In this document: piece after piece, positions 1-9,711 of the stretch
Layout of the letters: every line of letters starts with the position of its first letter
How positions within the stretch are numbered: position 1 is the stretch's first letter
Assembly (NCBI GenBank): GCA_028284005.1
Contig: JANQSO010000005.1
Span: 248,001 to 312,000, forward strand
From: Flavobacteriaceae bacterium
Lineage (GTDB): Bacteria; Bacteroidota; Bacteroidia; Flavobacteriales; Flavobacteriaceae
DNA length: 64,000 bases
Direction of reading: 5' to 3'
Program-made: the position numbers and the translations under genes
Notes under the pieces: model-generated
The model's input: the letters and a program-made list of their open reading frames with translations, nothing else
Database searches by the model: none
What the model was told of the DNA's origin: nothing

Positions 1-297
1 ACAGACGATCTAAATTTACCATTTGGTACCATTCGCATAAAAACCAAAGGAAGTGATGGCGGGCACAACGGTCTAAAGGATATACAACATACATTGCAAA
101 CTACAAATTATACCCGATTCAGGTTTGGGATCAGTGATAAATTCTCCAAAGGAAGACAAGTAGATTACGTCTTAAGCAAATGGAATGAAGAAGAGCAGAA
201 AAGTTTAGAAGAACGGCTGGAAAAAGGATCTCAGGTTATCGAATCTTTTGGCCTTGCCGGCACAGCCATCACTATGAATACCTTTAATGGAAAATAA
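1..297 (+). CDS. pth: Peptidyl-tRNA hydrolase, C-terminal part (5' end outside window)
   Basis: This is the last ~98 residues of peptidyl-tRNA hydrolase, which releases tRNA from prematurely dropped peptidyl-tRNA in the cytoplasm. The frame is open from base 1. It carries the family signature LPFGTIRIKTKGSDGGHNGLK (residues 6-26 of the visible part), containing the conserved GSDGGHNG loop, followed by the RFRFGIS and VDYVLSKW segments typical of the C-terminal half. An internal ATG at 94 is not the start, because the conserved motif lies before it. The stop overlaps the start of ribF by 11 bases, so the two are probably co-translated. The catalytic His and Asn near the N-terminus cannot be checked. 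Confidence 0.95.
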   Translation, partial: TDDLNLPFGTIRIKTKGSDGGHNGLKDIQHTLQTTNYTRFRFGISDKFSKGRQVDYVLSKWNEEEQKSLEERLEKGSQVIESFGLAGTAITMNTFNGK

Positions 298-1231
298 CGT
301 GAACGAATATACCTCCGCAGCATCTTACGAAAACTCACGATCTTGTGTAGTAACTATAGGTACCTTTGATGGTGTACATATTGGGCATAAAGCTATTTTA
401 AAGCGTTTGGTGGATGCTGCTGAAAAAGAAGGTCTCGACTCGGTGCTGTTGACATTTTTTCCCCACCCCAGAATGGTATTGCAGAAGAATTCAAACATAA
501 AGCTTATCAATACTATCCTTGAAAAAAAAGAACTATTGGAAGAAATAGGCCTGAACCATTTAATTATACATCCTTTTACGCATGCGTTTTCACGATTGAC
601 TGCCGTAGAATATGTTCGGGATATTTTAGTAAACCGCTTAAAAGCCAAAAAGATCATCATTGGCTACGATCATCGTTTTGGCAGAAATAGAACTGCCACT
701 ATTGAAGATTTACGTGAGTTTGGAAAAACCTACCATTTTGAAGTAGAAGAAATTTCAGCTCAGGAATTGGATGAGGTGGCCATAAGTTCCACAAAAATCA
801 GAAAAGCCTTACAGGCAGGAGACATCACTACTGCAAATAATTACTTAGGGTATCCGTTTATGCTTTCGGGAAAAGTGGTCAAAGGAAAAGGTATTGGCCG
901 AACTTTAGAGTATCCCACGGCAAACCTGCAAGTTGACGAGCCTTATAAGCTCATTCCAAAGAATGGAGTGTATGTTGTAGAAGCAGAAATAAACGGTCAT
1001 AAAACCTACGGAATTACAAGTATTGGCACCAATCCAACCGTAGGAGGCAAACACAAAACCATTGAAACCTACTTTCTGGATACATCTGAAGACCTATATG
1101 AAAAGCCATTGCGCATATCCTTTTTAACCCATATTCGTGATGAAGAAACCTTTAAAGATATTAATGATTTAAAAGAAGCTATTAAAAAGGATGAAAATTT
1201 TGCCAGGGAGTTTTTAAAGAGCTATGAATAA
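287..1231 (+). CDS. ribF: Bifunctional riboflavin kinase / FAD synthetase
   Basis: RibF phosphorylates riboflavin to FMN and adenylylates FMN to FAD. The 314-residue length is normal. The N-terminal nucleotidyltransferase domain shows TIGTFDGVHIGHKAIL (about residues 23-38, with the G-x-F-D-G-x-H-x-G-H nucleotide site), GYDHRFGRNR and the ISSTKIR segment. The C-terminal kinase domain begins at about residue 185 with GKVVKGKGIGRTLEYPTANL and continues with NGVYVVEA and GITSIGTNPT. The gene overlaps pth upstream and the HTTM gene downstream by 8 bases, suggesting a translationally coupled run. The first ~20 residues before the conserved core are variable, so a slightly later start is possible. 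Confidence 0.95.
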   Translation: MENNVNEYTSAASYENSRSCVVTIGTFDGVHIGHKAILKRLVDAAEKEGLDSVLLTFFPHPRMVLQKNSNIKLINTILEKKELLEEIGLNHLIIHPFTHAFSRLTAVEYVRDILVNRLKAKKIIIGYDHRFGRNRTATIEDLREFGKTYHFEVEEISAQELDEVAISSTKIRKALQAGDITTANNYLGYPFMLSGKVVKGKGIGRTLEYPTANLQVDEPYKLIPKNGVYVVEAEINGHKTYGITSIGTNPTVGGKHKTIETYFLDTSEDLYEKPLRISFLTHIRDEETFKDINDLKEAIKKDENFAREFLKSYE

Positions 1232-2561
1232 ATTTCTTTTCAAAAATATTGACAATACCGGGCTTGTATTATTCAGATCAGTATTTGGTTTGCTTATTAC
1301 TCTAGAAGCTTTTGGCGCAATTGCCACAGGTTGGGTGAAACGCACACTGGTAGATCCGGAATTTACTTTTAATTTCATCGGGTTCGATTTCTTACAACCG
1401 CTCCCCGGCAATGGGATGTATTACTATTTTGCTATTATGGGAGTCTTTGGGCTATGCGTGATGCTGGGATACAAATATCGTTACAGCATGATAGCATATG
1501 CCCTTATGTGGACCGCTGTATATTTAATGCAAAAAACCTCTTACAACAATCATTATTATTTAATGATGCTGTTGTGCTGGCTAATGGTATTTCTTCCTGC
1601 AAATCGTTGGTTTTCATTAGATGCCAGGTATGACCCATCTATTAGGTCGTCTGCTATGCCCCAATGGGTATTATGGATATTGATATTGCAGGTATGGATC
1701 GTATATACATATGCCTCCGTGGCAAAATTATATCCGGACTGGATCAACGCCACTGTCCCTGCTGTTCTTATGAGTGGCAAAAAACATTATTGGCTTATCG
1801 GTGATCTTTTACAACAGAACTGGGTGCATTGGTGCATTGCATATGTTGGTATTTTATTTGACCTGCTTATCGTCCCCTTATTGCTTTGGAAAAGAACCCG
1901 GCTTTTTGGATTTATCGTTTCGGTATTTTTCCATTTGTTTAATTCGATAGTTTTTCAAATAGGGATCTTTCCTTATATGTCTATCGCTTTTTCTCTTTTT
2001 TTCTTTTCCCCTCAACTTCTTCAAAAGCGCTTTCTACCTAAAAAACAACTGTATACTGCCGGAAAAATTATTGTCCCAAAGTATAAAAGGTTTCTCGTTG
2101 GGGTCTTTTCGATATATTTTATCTTTCAAATTGGATTACCACTGCGCCATTGGTTCTTTAAAGACGATGTTCTATGGACCGAAGAGGGCCATCGCCTTAG
2201 CTGGCGTATGATGCTGCGATCCAAATCCGGCATCCTTGCTGTTTGGGTGGAGGATAAAGAAACCGGCAAGCGAATACAGTACCCATACAACAAACTTATT
2301 GCAAACAAACAACGCCGTTCGGTAAAGACCAAGCCCGATCTGCTATGGCAACTCGCTCAGCATATTAAAAAAGCAGAGGCCGAAGAAGGCAGAGATGTTG
2401 CTGTTTTTATGGATGTGAGAGTAAAAGTAAATAATGGAGAATACCACCCATTTATTGACCCGGATGTTGACCTGGCTTCAGAAAAATGGTATCCTTTTAA
2501 GCACCATGATTGGATTTTGCCCTCTCCCGAGGATTATCATAAAAAGACTACAAAGAAATAG
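1224..2561 (+). CDS. HTTM-domain membrane protein (vitamin K-dependent gamma-carboxylase-like)
   Basis: A 445-residue polytopic inner-membrane protein of the HTTM family, distantly related to vitamin K-dependent gamma-glutamyl carboxylase. Hydrophobic segments fill roughly residues 10-30, 65-130, 145-165, 195-225, 230-260 and 285-305. The family-type motif with the sequence YTYASVAKLYPDWI is at about residues 160-175, and an SYNNHYYLMMLL segment precedes it. The C-terminal ~130 residues are soluble and charged. Bacterial members occur widely in Bacteroidota, usually without a proven substrate, so no carboxylation is claimed. It overlaps ribF by 8 bases. Confidence 0.8.
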   Translation: MNKFLFKNIDNTGLVLFRSVFGLLITLEAFGAIATGWVKRTLVDPEFTFNFIGFDFLQPLPGNGMYYYFAIMGVFGLCVMLGYKYRYSMIAYALMWTAVYLMQKTSYNNHYYLMMLLCWLMVFLPANRWFSLDARYDPSIRSSAMPQWVLWILILQVWIVYTYASVAKLYPDWINATVPAVLMSGKKHYWLIGDLLQQNWVHWCIAYVGILFDLLIVPLLLWKRTRLFGFIVSVFFHLFNSIVFQIGIFPYMSIAFSLFFFSPQLLQKRFLPKKQLYTAGKIIVPKYKRFLVGVFSIYFIFQIGLPLRHWFFKDDVLWTEEGHRLSWRMMLRSKSGILAVWVEDKETGKRIQYPYNKLIANKQRRSVKTKPDLLWQLAQHIKKAEAEEGRDVAVFMDVRVKVNNGEYHPFIDPDVDLASEKWYPFKHHDWILPSPEDYHKKTTKK

Positions 2562-2572
2562 TGGGATTTCCG

Positions 2573-2580
2573 TAAATTTG
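2573..2580 (+). promoter_or_regulatory. Candidate -7 promoter element for serS
   Basis: TAAATTTG matches the Bacteroidota -7 consensus TAnnTTTG and lies 21 bases before the serS ATG, in the 40-base gap after the HTTM gene. No clear TTTG -33 element is visible at the usual spacing, so the call rests on the -7 match and position alone. Confidence 0.4.
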
Positions 2581-2601
2581 CTGCCTTAATACCCATACGC
2601 C

Positions 2602-3873
2602 ATGTTACAGGTTCACGAGATAAGAGACCATAAAGAAGCCTATATCACTGCCCTTGCTAAAAGAGGAGTCGATGCAAAAGAAGTGTTCGAACAAGTTTTA
2701 CAAGCAGATGAAGAACGCAGAAGTACGCAATTACAACTGGATGATACCCTGGCGCAATCCAACACCTTTTCAAAAGAAATTGGGATCTTGTTTAAAAATG
2801 GCGAAACGCAAAAAGCCAACTTACTAAAAGAAAAAACAAGTAAGTTAAAAGAAGCCTCAAAGTCTTTAACCGAACAACTCAATACAGTTTCAGAAAAGTT
2901 ACAACAACTGTTGTACACTATTCCTAATATCCCAAATGAGTTGGTCCCTGCTGGAACAGATGAAAATGATAATGAAGAAACATTTCGTGAGGGAGATATC
3001 CCCAAACTAGGTGGCGAAGCACTTCCTCATTGGGAATTGGCAAAAAAATACGATTTAATCGATTTTGAATTAGGCGTTAAAATCACCGGTGCCGGTTTTC
3101 CCGTCTACAAAGGAAAAGGCGCTCGTTTGCAAAGGGCATTGATCGCTTATTTCCTGGACAAAAATACAAATGCCGGCTATACCGAATATCAGGTTCCTCA
3201 TCTGGTCAATGAAGCATCGGGATATGGAACAGGGCAATTGCCGGATAAAGAGGGACAAATGTATCATGTTACGGGTGATGACCTGTATCTCATTCCAACT
3301 GCCGAAGTCCCGGTAACCAATCTGTTTCGTGGAGATCTGTTAGTGCATACCGAACTGCCCATAACCTGTACCGGATATACACCATGCTTTAGAAGGGAGG
3401 CCGGTAGTTACGGAGCACACGTGAGGGGCCTAAATCGTTTACACCAATTTGACAAAGTGGAAATTGTACGCATAGAGCATCCCGATAACAGTTATGCAGC
3501 ACTTGACGGAATGGTAGAGCATGTAAAAGGGATCTTACGGGACTTGAATTTACCATACCGTATTCTAAGATTATGTGGGGGTGACCTTGGATTTACTTCA
3601 GCATTGACGTACGATTTTGAAGTATTTTCAACCGCACAGGACAGATGGTTGGAAATTTCTTCGGTTTCAAATTTCGAAACCTTTCAATCCAACAGGTTAA
3701 AACTTCGTTTTAAGGACAAAGACGGGAAAAATAAATTAGCACATACACTTAACGGTAGTGCTTTGGCATTGCCCCGTGTATTGGCAGGGATCCTTGAAAA
3801 TTACCAAACCCCGGACGGTATTAAGGTGCCCGATGTATTGGTGCCATATTGCGGGTTCGAGATTATAGATTAA
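2602..3873 (+). CDS. serS: Serine--tRNA ligase
   Basis: Seryl-tRNA synthetase charges tRNA-Ser (and tRNA-Sec) with serine. The 423 residues fit the family. The N-terminal ~110 residues form the tRNA-binding coiled-coil arm (long Lys/Glu/Gln-rich helices). The class II catalytic core follows: TAEVPVTNLFRGDLL, motif 2 as CFRREAGSYGAHVRGLNRLH (about residues 259-278), and motif 3 as TLNGSALALPRVLAGILENY near the C-terminus. The ATG at 2602 is preceded by a Bacteroidota-type promoter element. Confidence 0.97.
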   Translation: MLQVHEIRDHKEAYITALAKRGVDAKEVFEQVLQADEERRSTQLQLDDTLAQSNTFSKEIGILFKNGETQKANLLKEKTSKLKEASKSLTEQLNTVSEKLQQLLYTIPNIPNELVPAGTDENDNEETFREGDIPKLGGEALPHWELAKKYDLIDFELGVKITGAGFPVYKGKGARLQRALIAYFLDKNTNAGYTEYQVPHLVNEASGYGTGQLPDKEGQMYHVTGDDLYLIPTAEVPVTNLFRGDLLVHTELPITCTGYTPCFRREAGSYGAHVRGLNRLHQFDKVEIVRIEHPDNSYAALDGMVEHVKGILRDLNLPYRILRLCGGDLGFTSALTYDFEVFSTAQDRWLEISSVSNFETFQSNRLKLRFKDKDGKNKLAHTLNGSALALPRVLAGILENYQTPDGIKVPDVLVPYCGFEIID

Positions 3874-3949
3874 CCCCTTAGGGATCTTTAAAAAACAACG
3901 GCTTCATTTTTGATGTAAGTTTCAGGAATCAAATCGTTATATTTACGAA

Positions 3950-5734
3950 ATGCGTAACATCTTTTTCATACTATTTCTATTTACGGCATCTATAGTTACA
4001 GCTCAGACCGAGCTATTGGCTAAAAATTATTTTGAACAGGGTGAATTTGAAAAAGCGCTTTCTATCTACAACAAATTGTATGAAAAGAACCCCGGCCGCT
4101 TCGATTATTTTACAATGGTCGTTCATACAAATCAGCAATTGGAAAATTTTTCTGAGGCCGAAAAACTGCTTTTAGGGAGATTAAATGGACGTAGGATAAA
4201 CCCAAGATTGTATATAGAGCTAGGATACAATTATTCACTTCAGAACAGGGAAATTGAAGCAACACAATATTACGATAAGGCTGTACAATTTACTGTGGAA
4301 AACCCCAATTATGCTTTTTCCGTAGGGGACATTTTTTCGAAATACAGTTTACTGGATAAAGCGGTTGAGGTCTATGAGAAAGCGATGGAACTGGATGCCG
4401 AAAAGGATTTCAATTTACAATTGGCCCGCATATATGGAGAACAGGGAAAACTGGAGAAGATGTTTTCGAAGTACATCGACCTTATGAAAAGTAACATAGG
4501 CTATAAAGGAGCAGCGCAACGAAGTTTTAGCCAATATGTTACCGAGGACCCTACTAACGAAGCCAATATCATATTACGAAAAACACTCCTTCAAAAATTG
4601 CAGGAACGCCCTGAGGTGCTGTACAACGAATTATTAAGCTGGTTGTTCATTCAGCAAAAAGAATTTAAAAAGGCCTTTACACAGGAAAAGGCCATTTACA
4701 AGAGGCTTGAAGAAGAGGACCTCAGCGGGATTACCGATGTGGCCATCATTGCCATTGCCGAAGAAGATTATGAAAATGCAAGAGATATTGTAAATTTCAT
4801 AATAGAGCATTCTTCCACTCCCGAAGCAAAACTACAAGGGCATCAATATTTAATGAAAATTGCCCTGGCAACCGCTACCAATAAGGACTACCCAAAAGTA
4901 GAACAACAATTTGAAGACCTGTTTGAAACCTATGGCCGTGGACCAAGAACTTATTTGCTTCAAATAGATTATAATCACTTTTTAGCTTTTCGGACAGGAA
5001 AAAAGGAAAATGCCATTGCAAACCTTAAGGTCCTGTTGAAAGAAAAATTGACACTATATCAGGAAGCAAGAGTGAAGATGGAACTTTCAGATATATTGGT
5101 GTTTGATGAAAAATTCAACCAGGCATTAATTTACTATTCTCAAATTCAGAAAAAAGTAAAAAGCGATATCCTGGCTCAGGAAGCACGTTTTAAAGTAGCG
5201 AGAACCAGTTATTATAAAGGTGATTTTCAATGGGCACAGGTGCAATTGGATGTCTTGAAAAAATCTGCATCACAATTAATAGCAAATGATGCCATGCAGT
5301 TAAGTCTAATGATAAGGGACAACTCTTTGGAAGATTCTACCCAAACTGCGATCAAGAAATATGCCCGCGCCGATTTGTTAGCTCTTCAGAACAAAGATTT
5401 AGAAGCTATTAGTGCTTTGGAAGAAATCTTACACAATCACAAAGGTGAAAAGATCGAAGATGAAGCCCTGTTAAAGCAGGGTGAGCTGTATGAAAAAACC
5501 CGGCAGTTTGAAAAAGCCGAAGCAAATTATCTTAAACTAATTGAGTTTTACAAAGAGGACATTCTTGCAGATGATGCATACTATCGCCTGGCGAAGCTTT
5601 ACGAAAATCAATTACAGGCACCCAAAAAGGCAAAAGAGTTTTACGAACAGATCATTTTCAATTTTGCCGATAGTATCTATTTTGTAGACGCACGTAAAAA
5701 ATACAGGTCTCTCCGGGGAGATGCAATTAATTAA
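3950..5734 (+). CDS. Exported tetratricopeptide repeat protein
   Basis: A 594-residue protein with a signal peptide (residues 1-18, MRNIFFILFLFTASIVTA then QTE). TPR-type helical repeats run almost throughout, for example AKNYFEQGEFEKALSIYNKL near the mature start, DKAVEVYEKAMELD, KNKDLEAISALEEIL, and a closing block with YDEA-like repeats (QFEKAEANYLKLIEFY, YYRLAKLYENQ). It is probably a periplasmic or outer-membrane-associated scaffold, similar to the single-gene TPR proteins that sit upstream of DUF4286 and rsmA in many Flavobacteriaceae. No catalytic motif is visible and the partner is unknown. The gene lies 11 bases upstream of the DUF4286 gene. Confidence 0.8.
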   Translation: MRNIFFILFLFTASIVTAQTELLAKNYFEQGEFEKALSIYNKLYEKNPGRFDYFTMVVHTNQQLENFSEAEKLLLGRLNGRRINPRLYIELGYNYSLQNREIEATQYYDKAVQFTVENPNYAFSVGDIFSKYSLLDKAVEVYEKAMELDAEKDFNLQLARIYGEQGKLEKMFSKYIDLMKSNIGYKGAAQRSFSQYVTEDPTNEANIILRKTLLQKLQERPEVLYNELLSWLFIQQKEFKKAFTQEKAIYKRLEEEDLSGITDVAIIAIAEEDYENARDIVNFIIEHSSTPEAKLQGHQYLMKIALATATNKDYPKVEQQFEDLFETYGRGPRTYLLQIDYNHFLAFRTGKKENAIANLKVLLKEKLTLYQEARVKMELSDILVFDEKFNQALIYYSQIQKKVKSDILAQEARFKVARTSYYKGDFQWAQVQLDVLKKSASQLIANDAMQLSLMIRDNSLEDSTQTAIKKYARADLLALQNKDLEAISALEEILHNHKGEKIEDEALLKQGELYEKTRQFEKAEANYLKLIEFYKEDILADDAYYRLAKLYENQLQAPKKAKEFYEQIIFNFADSIYFVDARKKYRSLRGDAIN

Positions 5735-5745
5735 AAAGACCATAT

Positions 5746-6054
5746 ATGTACATCTACAATGTTACTATAAATATTGATGATTCTATCCACGATGACTGGC
5801 TGGAATGGATGAAATCCGAACATATTCCTGCAATGTTGGATACCGGAAAATTCAGCAAGGCCCTAATGACACGTGTTAAAATTGAAGAAGAGATGGGAGG
5901 GGTTACCTATTCTGTCCAATACCGCACGGATAGTAAAGCTACATTAGAAAAATATTATGCCGAAGATGCAGAAAAATTGCGCTCTCAAAGCAAACCCTTT
6001 GAAGGGAGGTTTGTAGCTTTTAGAACCGAGCTGGAAATTGTCTGTGAACAATAA
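5746..6054 (+). CDS. DUF4286 family protein
   Basis: A small 102-residue cytoplasmic protein of the DUF4286 family. It begins with the typical pattern [22 protein letters not shown], in which a beta strand leads into a helix containing the conserved Trp residues, and includes [11 protein letters not shown] and SVQYRTDS segments. The fold resembles the ferredoxin-like ABM/antibiotic-biosynthesis-monooxygenase type, but no enzymatic activity is known. Its TAA stop shares its final A with the ATG of rsmA (4-base TAATG arrangement), implying translational coupling. Confidence 0.8.
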   Translation: MYIYNVTINIDDSIHDDWLEWMKSEHIPAMLDTGKFSKALMTRVKIEEEMGGVTYSVQYRTDSKATLEKYYAEDAEKLRSQSKPFEGRFVAFRTELEIVCEQ

Positions 6055-6848
6055 TGGGAAAACAAGTACGTGCCAAAAAACATTTGGGTCAGCATTTTTT
6101 GAATGATGAGAATATCGCTCGAAAAATTAGTGATACACTTACTCTGGAAGAGTACAAAAATGTACTGGAAATAGGCCCCGGAATGGGTGTATTGACCAAA
6201 TATCTAATCGAGAAAGATATCAATGTAATCGCAATGGATCTCGACAGTGAATCTATTGCCTATCTCAAAGCAAATTATCCGGACAAGAATTTACAGCTTC
6301 TGGAAGCCGATTTTTTAAAATACGACCTCTCACAGCTTTTTGGAGATGCCCCTTTTGCTATTACCGGTAATTTCCCTTATAATATTTCTACACAAATAGT
6401 CTTTAAGTTATTGGAATGGCGCTCACAGATTCCGGAATTTACCGGAATGTTCCAAAAAGAAGTAGCACAGCGTATATGTTCTACGGAAGGTAATAAGGTC
6501 TATGGGATCCTTTCTGTTTTAACACAGGCATTTTACGATACGGAATATCTTTTTACCGTACCTCCATCTGTTTTTAATCCTCCTCCAAAAGTGGATAGCG
6601 GAGTACTTCGGTTACGTAGAAAACAAAACGATACACTCCCCTGCAGTGAAAAAATGTTGTTCAGAGTCGTGAAAACTGCATTTCAGCAAAGGCGTAAAAC
6701 ACTTCGAAATAGTTTAAAATCGTTCAATATTTCAGATAAATTAAAAGAAGATACTATCTTTGGCCAGCGTCCGGAACAACTTTCAGTCGCTCAATTTATA
6801 GCGCTAACACAAAAACTGGAGAACGATGCCATTTCAACTCACAGCTGA
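6054..6848 (+). CDS. rsmA: 16S rRNA (adenine(1518)-N(6)/adenine(1519)-N(6))-dimethyltransferase
   Basis: RsmA (KsgA) dimethylates two adjacent adenines in the 3' terminal hairpin of 16S rRNA during small-subunit maturation. The 264 residues show [15 protein letters not shown] at the N-terminus, the SAM-binding loop [13 protein letters not shown] (about residues 39-51), the acidic AMDLDSE segment, and the catalytic NFPYNIST motif IV. The C-terminal RNA-binding part has [13 protein letters not shown] and ends [13 protein letters not shown]. It starts inside the DUF4286 stop and its 3' end overlaps mgtE by 23 bases. Confidence 0.97.
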   Translation: MGKQVRAKKHLGQHFLNDENIARKISDTLTLEEYKNVLEIGPGMGVLTKYLIEKDINVIAMDLDSESIAYLKANYPDKNLQLLEADFLKYDLSQLFGDAPFAITGNFPYNISTQIVFKLLEWRSQIPEFTGMFQKEVAQRICSTEGNKVYGILSVLTQAFYDTEYLFTVPPSVFNPPPKVDSGVLRLRRKQNDTLPCSEKMLFRVVKTAFQQRRKTLRNSLKSFNISDKLKEDTIFGQRPEQLSVAQFIALTQKLENDAISTHS

Positions 6849-8175
6849 TTTCATAGAAAAAATTGAGCAGCTCATTGCCAAAAAGGATGGCAGTGCGTTA
6901 CGTGAGCTATTGCATGAACTTCACTTTGCAGACATTGCCGAAATACTTGAAGAGTTAAAAAGCGACGATGCCCTTTACCTTATTAAGTTATTGGAAAGCG
7001 ACCTTACTTCTGATGCTTTAATGGAGCTTGACGACGATGTCCGGGAAAAGATCCTCGACCGCCTTTCTCCAAAAGAAATAGCGAAAGAGCTGGAAGAACT
7101 TGATACCGATGATGCTGCCGATATTGTTGCCGAATTGGATGAGGAAATTCAACAAGAGGTAATTGATAAGATCAAAGATGAAGAACATGCAGCAGATATT
7201 GTCGAACTTCTTAATTATGATGATAATACTGCCGGTGCTTTAATGGCAAAAGAATTGGTAAAGGTAAAAGAGACCTGGAGCGTGGCGGGCTGTGTTCGTG
7301 AAATGCGCCGCCAGGCAGAAAATGTCACACGGGTCCATTCTATTTACGTGACCGATAAAGATGGAAAATTAACCGGAAGGCTTTCGCTGAAGGACCTTTT
7401 AACAGCATCTGAAAAGACAAAGATAAGCGAAGTATTCATCCCAAAGGTAGATTATGTTACCGTACATACCGAAAATGAAGAAGTAGCGAGGATCATGCAG
7501 AAATATGATCTGGAAGCAATTCCTGTTGTTGACGAACAAGGTATTTTAGTTGGGCGTATTACGATCGATGATATTGTTGATTTCATAAAAGACGAGGCCG
7601 AAAAGGATTACCAATTGGCAGCAGGTATTTCGCAAGATGTGGAAGCAGATGACAGCGTTTGGGAATTAACTCGTGCACGCCTGCCCTGGCTGGTATTAGG
7701 ACTTATAGGAGGGCTGGGCAGTGTATATATTATGCAGGGCTTTGAAGAAGCGCTGGAACGTTTCCCTGTTCTATTTTTCTTTACACCGCTTATAGCTGCG
7801 ATGGCAGGGAACGTAGGTGTACAATCCAGTGCTATTATTGTTCAGGGGTTGGCAAATGACAATGTTAAAGGAAGCCTTTTCAATCGATTATTAAAAGAGG
7901 TAGGCTTGGCGCTTATTAATGGAATTGCTTTAGGAGTATTGGTCATTATTTTTGGGTTTATTGCCGGGCAAGATCAACTGGTAAGTATTACAATTGCGAT
8001 CTCCATGCTTTCGGTTATTATTGTGTCTGCGCTCATAGGGACTTTTGTCCCTATCATCTTAGAGAGAAAAGGTATCGATCCTGCTATAGCAACCGGGCCG
8101 TTTATTACTACAAGTAATGATATTTTCGGAATTTTTCTTTTCTTCTATATTTCGAAAATTGTACTGGGTTTCTAA
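6826..8175 (+). CDS. mgtE: Magnesium transporter MgtE
   Basis: MgtE is a homodimeric, Mg2+-gated Mg2+ channel of the inner membrane. The 449 residues have the three expected parts. These are an acidic N domain rich in ELxxDDAADIVxEL repeats (about 1-135), two CBS domains (about 140-260, including [16 protein letters not shown] and [21 protein letters not shown]), and five transmembrane helices (about 290-449) with the conserved [16 protein letters not shown] pore-region sequence. The start at 6826 overlaps rsmA by 23 bases and is the only ATG that gives the full N domain. Confidence 0.95.
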   Translation: MPFQLTADFIEKIEQLIAKKDGSALRELLHELHFADIAEILEELKSDDALYLIKLLESDLTSDALMELDDDVREKILDRLSPKEIAKELEELDTDDAADIVAELDEEIQQEVIDKIKDEEHAADIVELLNYDDNTAGALMAKELVKVKETWSVAGCVREMRRQAENVTRVHSIYVTDKDGKLTGRLSLKDLLTASEKTKISEVFIPKVDYVTVHTENEEVARIMQKYDLEAIPVVDEQGILVGRITIDDIVDFIKDEAEKDYQLAAGISQDVEADDSVWELTRARLPWLVLGLIGGLGSVYIMQGFEEALERFPVLFFFTPLIAAMAGNVGVQSSAIIVQGLANDNVKGSLFNRLLKEVGLALINGIALGVLVIIFGFIAGQDQLVSITIAISMLSVIIVSALIGTFVPIILERKGIDPAIATGPFITTSNDIFGIFLFFYISKIVLGF

Positions 8176-8233
8176 ATTCCTGCTTAAAAAAATTGATTAG
8201 AATTCAGTACCTTGTTTTTCTAAAAAAGTTAGT

Positions 8234-8599
8234 TTGAAAAAGATAAACATTCAACAAAAATTTTCAAGTTTCAGTACGCATTGGCATCCGCACCAGATCG
8301 CAATAGTAGATGATATGCAGGTGCTATTGGCAAAGATCAAAGATGAGTTTGTATGGCATAAGCATGAAGATGAGGATGAATTGTTTTTTGTTCAGAAGGG
8401 GACTCTGGAGATGCATTTTCGAGACAAAGTAGAAGTTGTTTCCGAAGGAGAGGTCATTGTAGTCCCAAAAGGAGTAGAACATTGCCCGAAAACCCGTAAT
8501 GGAGAAGAAGTGCATGTATTGCTTTTTGAAAAATTATCCACAGCACATACAGGTGATGTTATTGATGAAAAGACGGTAAATAATTATCCGAAAATCTGA
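8234..8599 (+). CDS. Cupin domain protein
   Basis: A 121-residue single-domain cupin. The first cupin motif is seen as WHKHEDEDELFFVQKGTLEMHF (about 38-59, with metal ligands His, His, Glu), and the second as VPKGVEHCPKT (about 77-87, third His). The fold binds a divalent metal, but substrate cannot be inferred. The start is a TTG at 8234, the only in-frame start before the conserved core. It stands alone between mgtE and the convergent LytS-type kinase gene. Confidence 0.75.
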   Translation: MKKINIQQKFSSFSTHWHPHQIAIVDDMQVLLAKIKDEFVWHKHEDEDELFFVQKGTLEMHFRDKVEVVSEGEVIVVPKGVEHCPKTRNGEEVHVLLFEKLSTAHTGDVIDEKTVNNYPKI

Positions 8600-8619
8600 A
8601 AAGCCTTTATTACTTCAAG

Positions 8620-9711
8620 CTATTCTATTTTAGTATCCGGTATCTTTAAAATGGTGGTTACCTGTTCTTTTGTATTCATCATTTCAAAAGTAAAGTCTCC
8701 TTCATAAAGTGTATCCAGGCGGGACAACACATTACTGATCCCGGTTCCATAGGTAAGTTCTTCTTCATTTATTGGTTTCCCGTTATTGCTAATTTTAAAA
8801 ACCGTGTAATTTTCTTCTGTAGTTATTTCCAAACTAATATCTATAGCGTCATGCTGATAAGAGAATCCGTGTTTTACAGAGTTTTCCACAATAGGCTGTA
8901 GCAGTAATGGCGGCATACTTCGTTTCAGTAATTCTTCTGAAGCCAAAATTGTAAAATTCAATTTGTCCTGAAATCGTATCTTTTCGATATCCAGATATTT
9001 TTTAAGAAGTGTGATCTCGTCGACAATAGGAATGAACTTGGTATTTTTAATGGCAAGTGTTTGCCTGAGTAACTCGCTAAGGTCCGCAATTGCATCCTGT
9101 GACTTTTCATGACTTATATCTATTAACGATGAAATATCATTGAGGGCATTAAATAAAAAATGAGGTTGTAGTTGTGATTGAAGCGCATTGATCTTAGAAT
9201 CCAACAATTGCGTTTTTAAATTAGATTCCTTCACCTCATAGTCTTTTTGTTTTTTAAAAAAATAATATGCATACACGATAGCGACCATACAGAAATACAG
9301 GAAAAAATTATAATCTGTACCCAAAATTGCACGAGAGTAAATATAATCCCAGGAAAAATCATCTGTATCGCCCATAAACCATTTGGATGCCAGAACCTGA
9401 AAAAATATTGAATAAAAGGCTAGTAGTATAGCAAAAACAAAGTGCAGGAATATCCGCATCCAACCGCTAATGATCTTTTTCAGAAAAAGAAATCGAACAA
9501 GAACAATAGCAAAAAAGATAAATACAAATTTTGAAACATAGCGAACAATAAGATTAATAAAAAGTTCCTTCCAGCTAAAAGATGCAAAGGCAATACCTTC
9601 CCACTTTGCTATTATCACACTTACGGTCGAAAGCAAAATCGACACCAGGAAGAAAAGCAATAGATACTTGACAAGTTTCCTGTCCAAAGTATATTTCAAT
9701 ACTGCTATCAT
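8620..9711 (-). CDS. LytS-type sensor histidine kinase
   Basis: A 363-residue membrane histidine kinase of the His_kinase (PF06580)/HATPase group. Four hydrophobic segments occupy residues 14-35, 50-70, 80-105 and 130-150. The phosphoacceptor box is LQSQLQPHFLFNALNDI (about residues 177-193), and the ATP-binding N box is LQPIVENSVKHGF followed by a GTGISNVLSRL G box. The gene starts within the end of the LytTR regulator gene (4-base overlap), so the two form one operon on the minus strand and are expected to be a cognate pair. The absence of a recognised periplasmic sensor domain leaves the signal unknown. Confidence 0.9.
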   Translation of the reverse strand: MIAVLKYTLDRKLVKYLLLFFLVSILLSTVSVIIAKWEGIAFASFSWKELFINLIVRYVSKFVFIFFAIVLVRFLFLKKIISGWMRIFLHFVFAILLAFYSIFFQVLASKWFMGDTDDFSWDYIYSRAILGTDYNFFLYFCMVAIVYAYYFFKKQKDYEVKESNLKTQLLDSKINALQSQLQPHFLFNALNDISSLIDISHEKSQDAIADLSELLRQTLAIKNTKFIPIVDEITLLKKYLDIEKIRFQDKLNFTILASEELLKRSMPPLLLQPIVENSVKHGFSYQHDAIDISLEITTEENYTVFKISNNGKPINEEELTYGTGISNVLSRLDTLYEGDFTFEMMNTKEQVTTILKIPDTKIE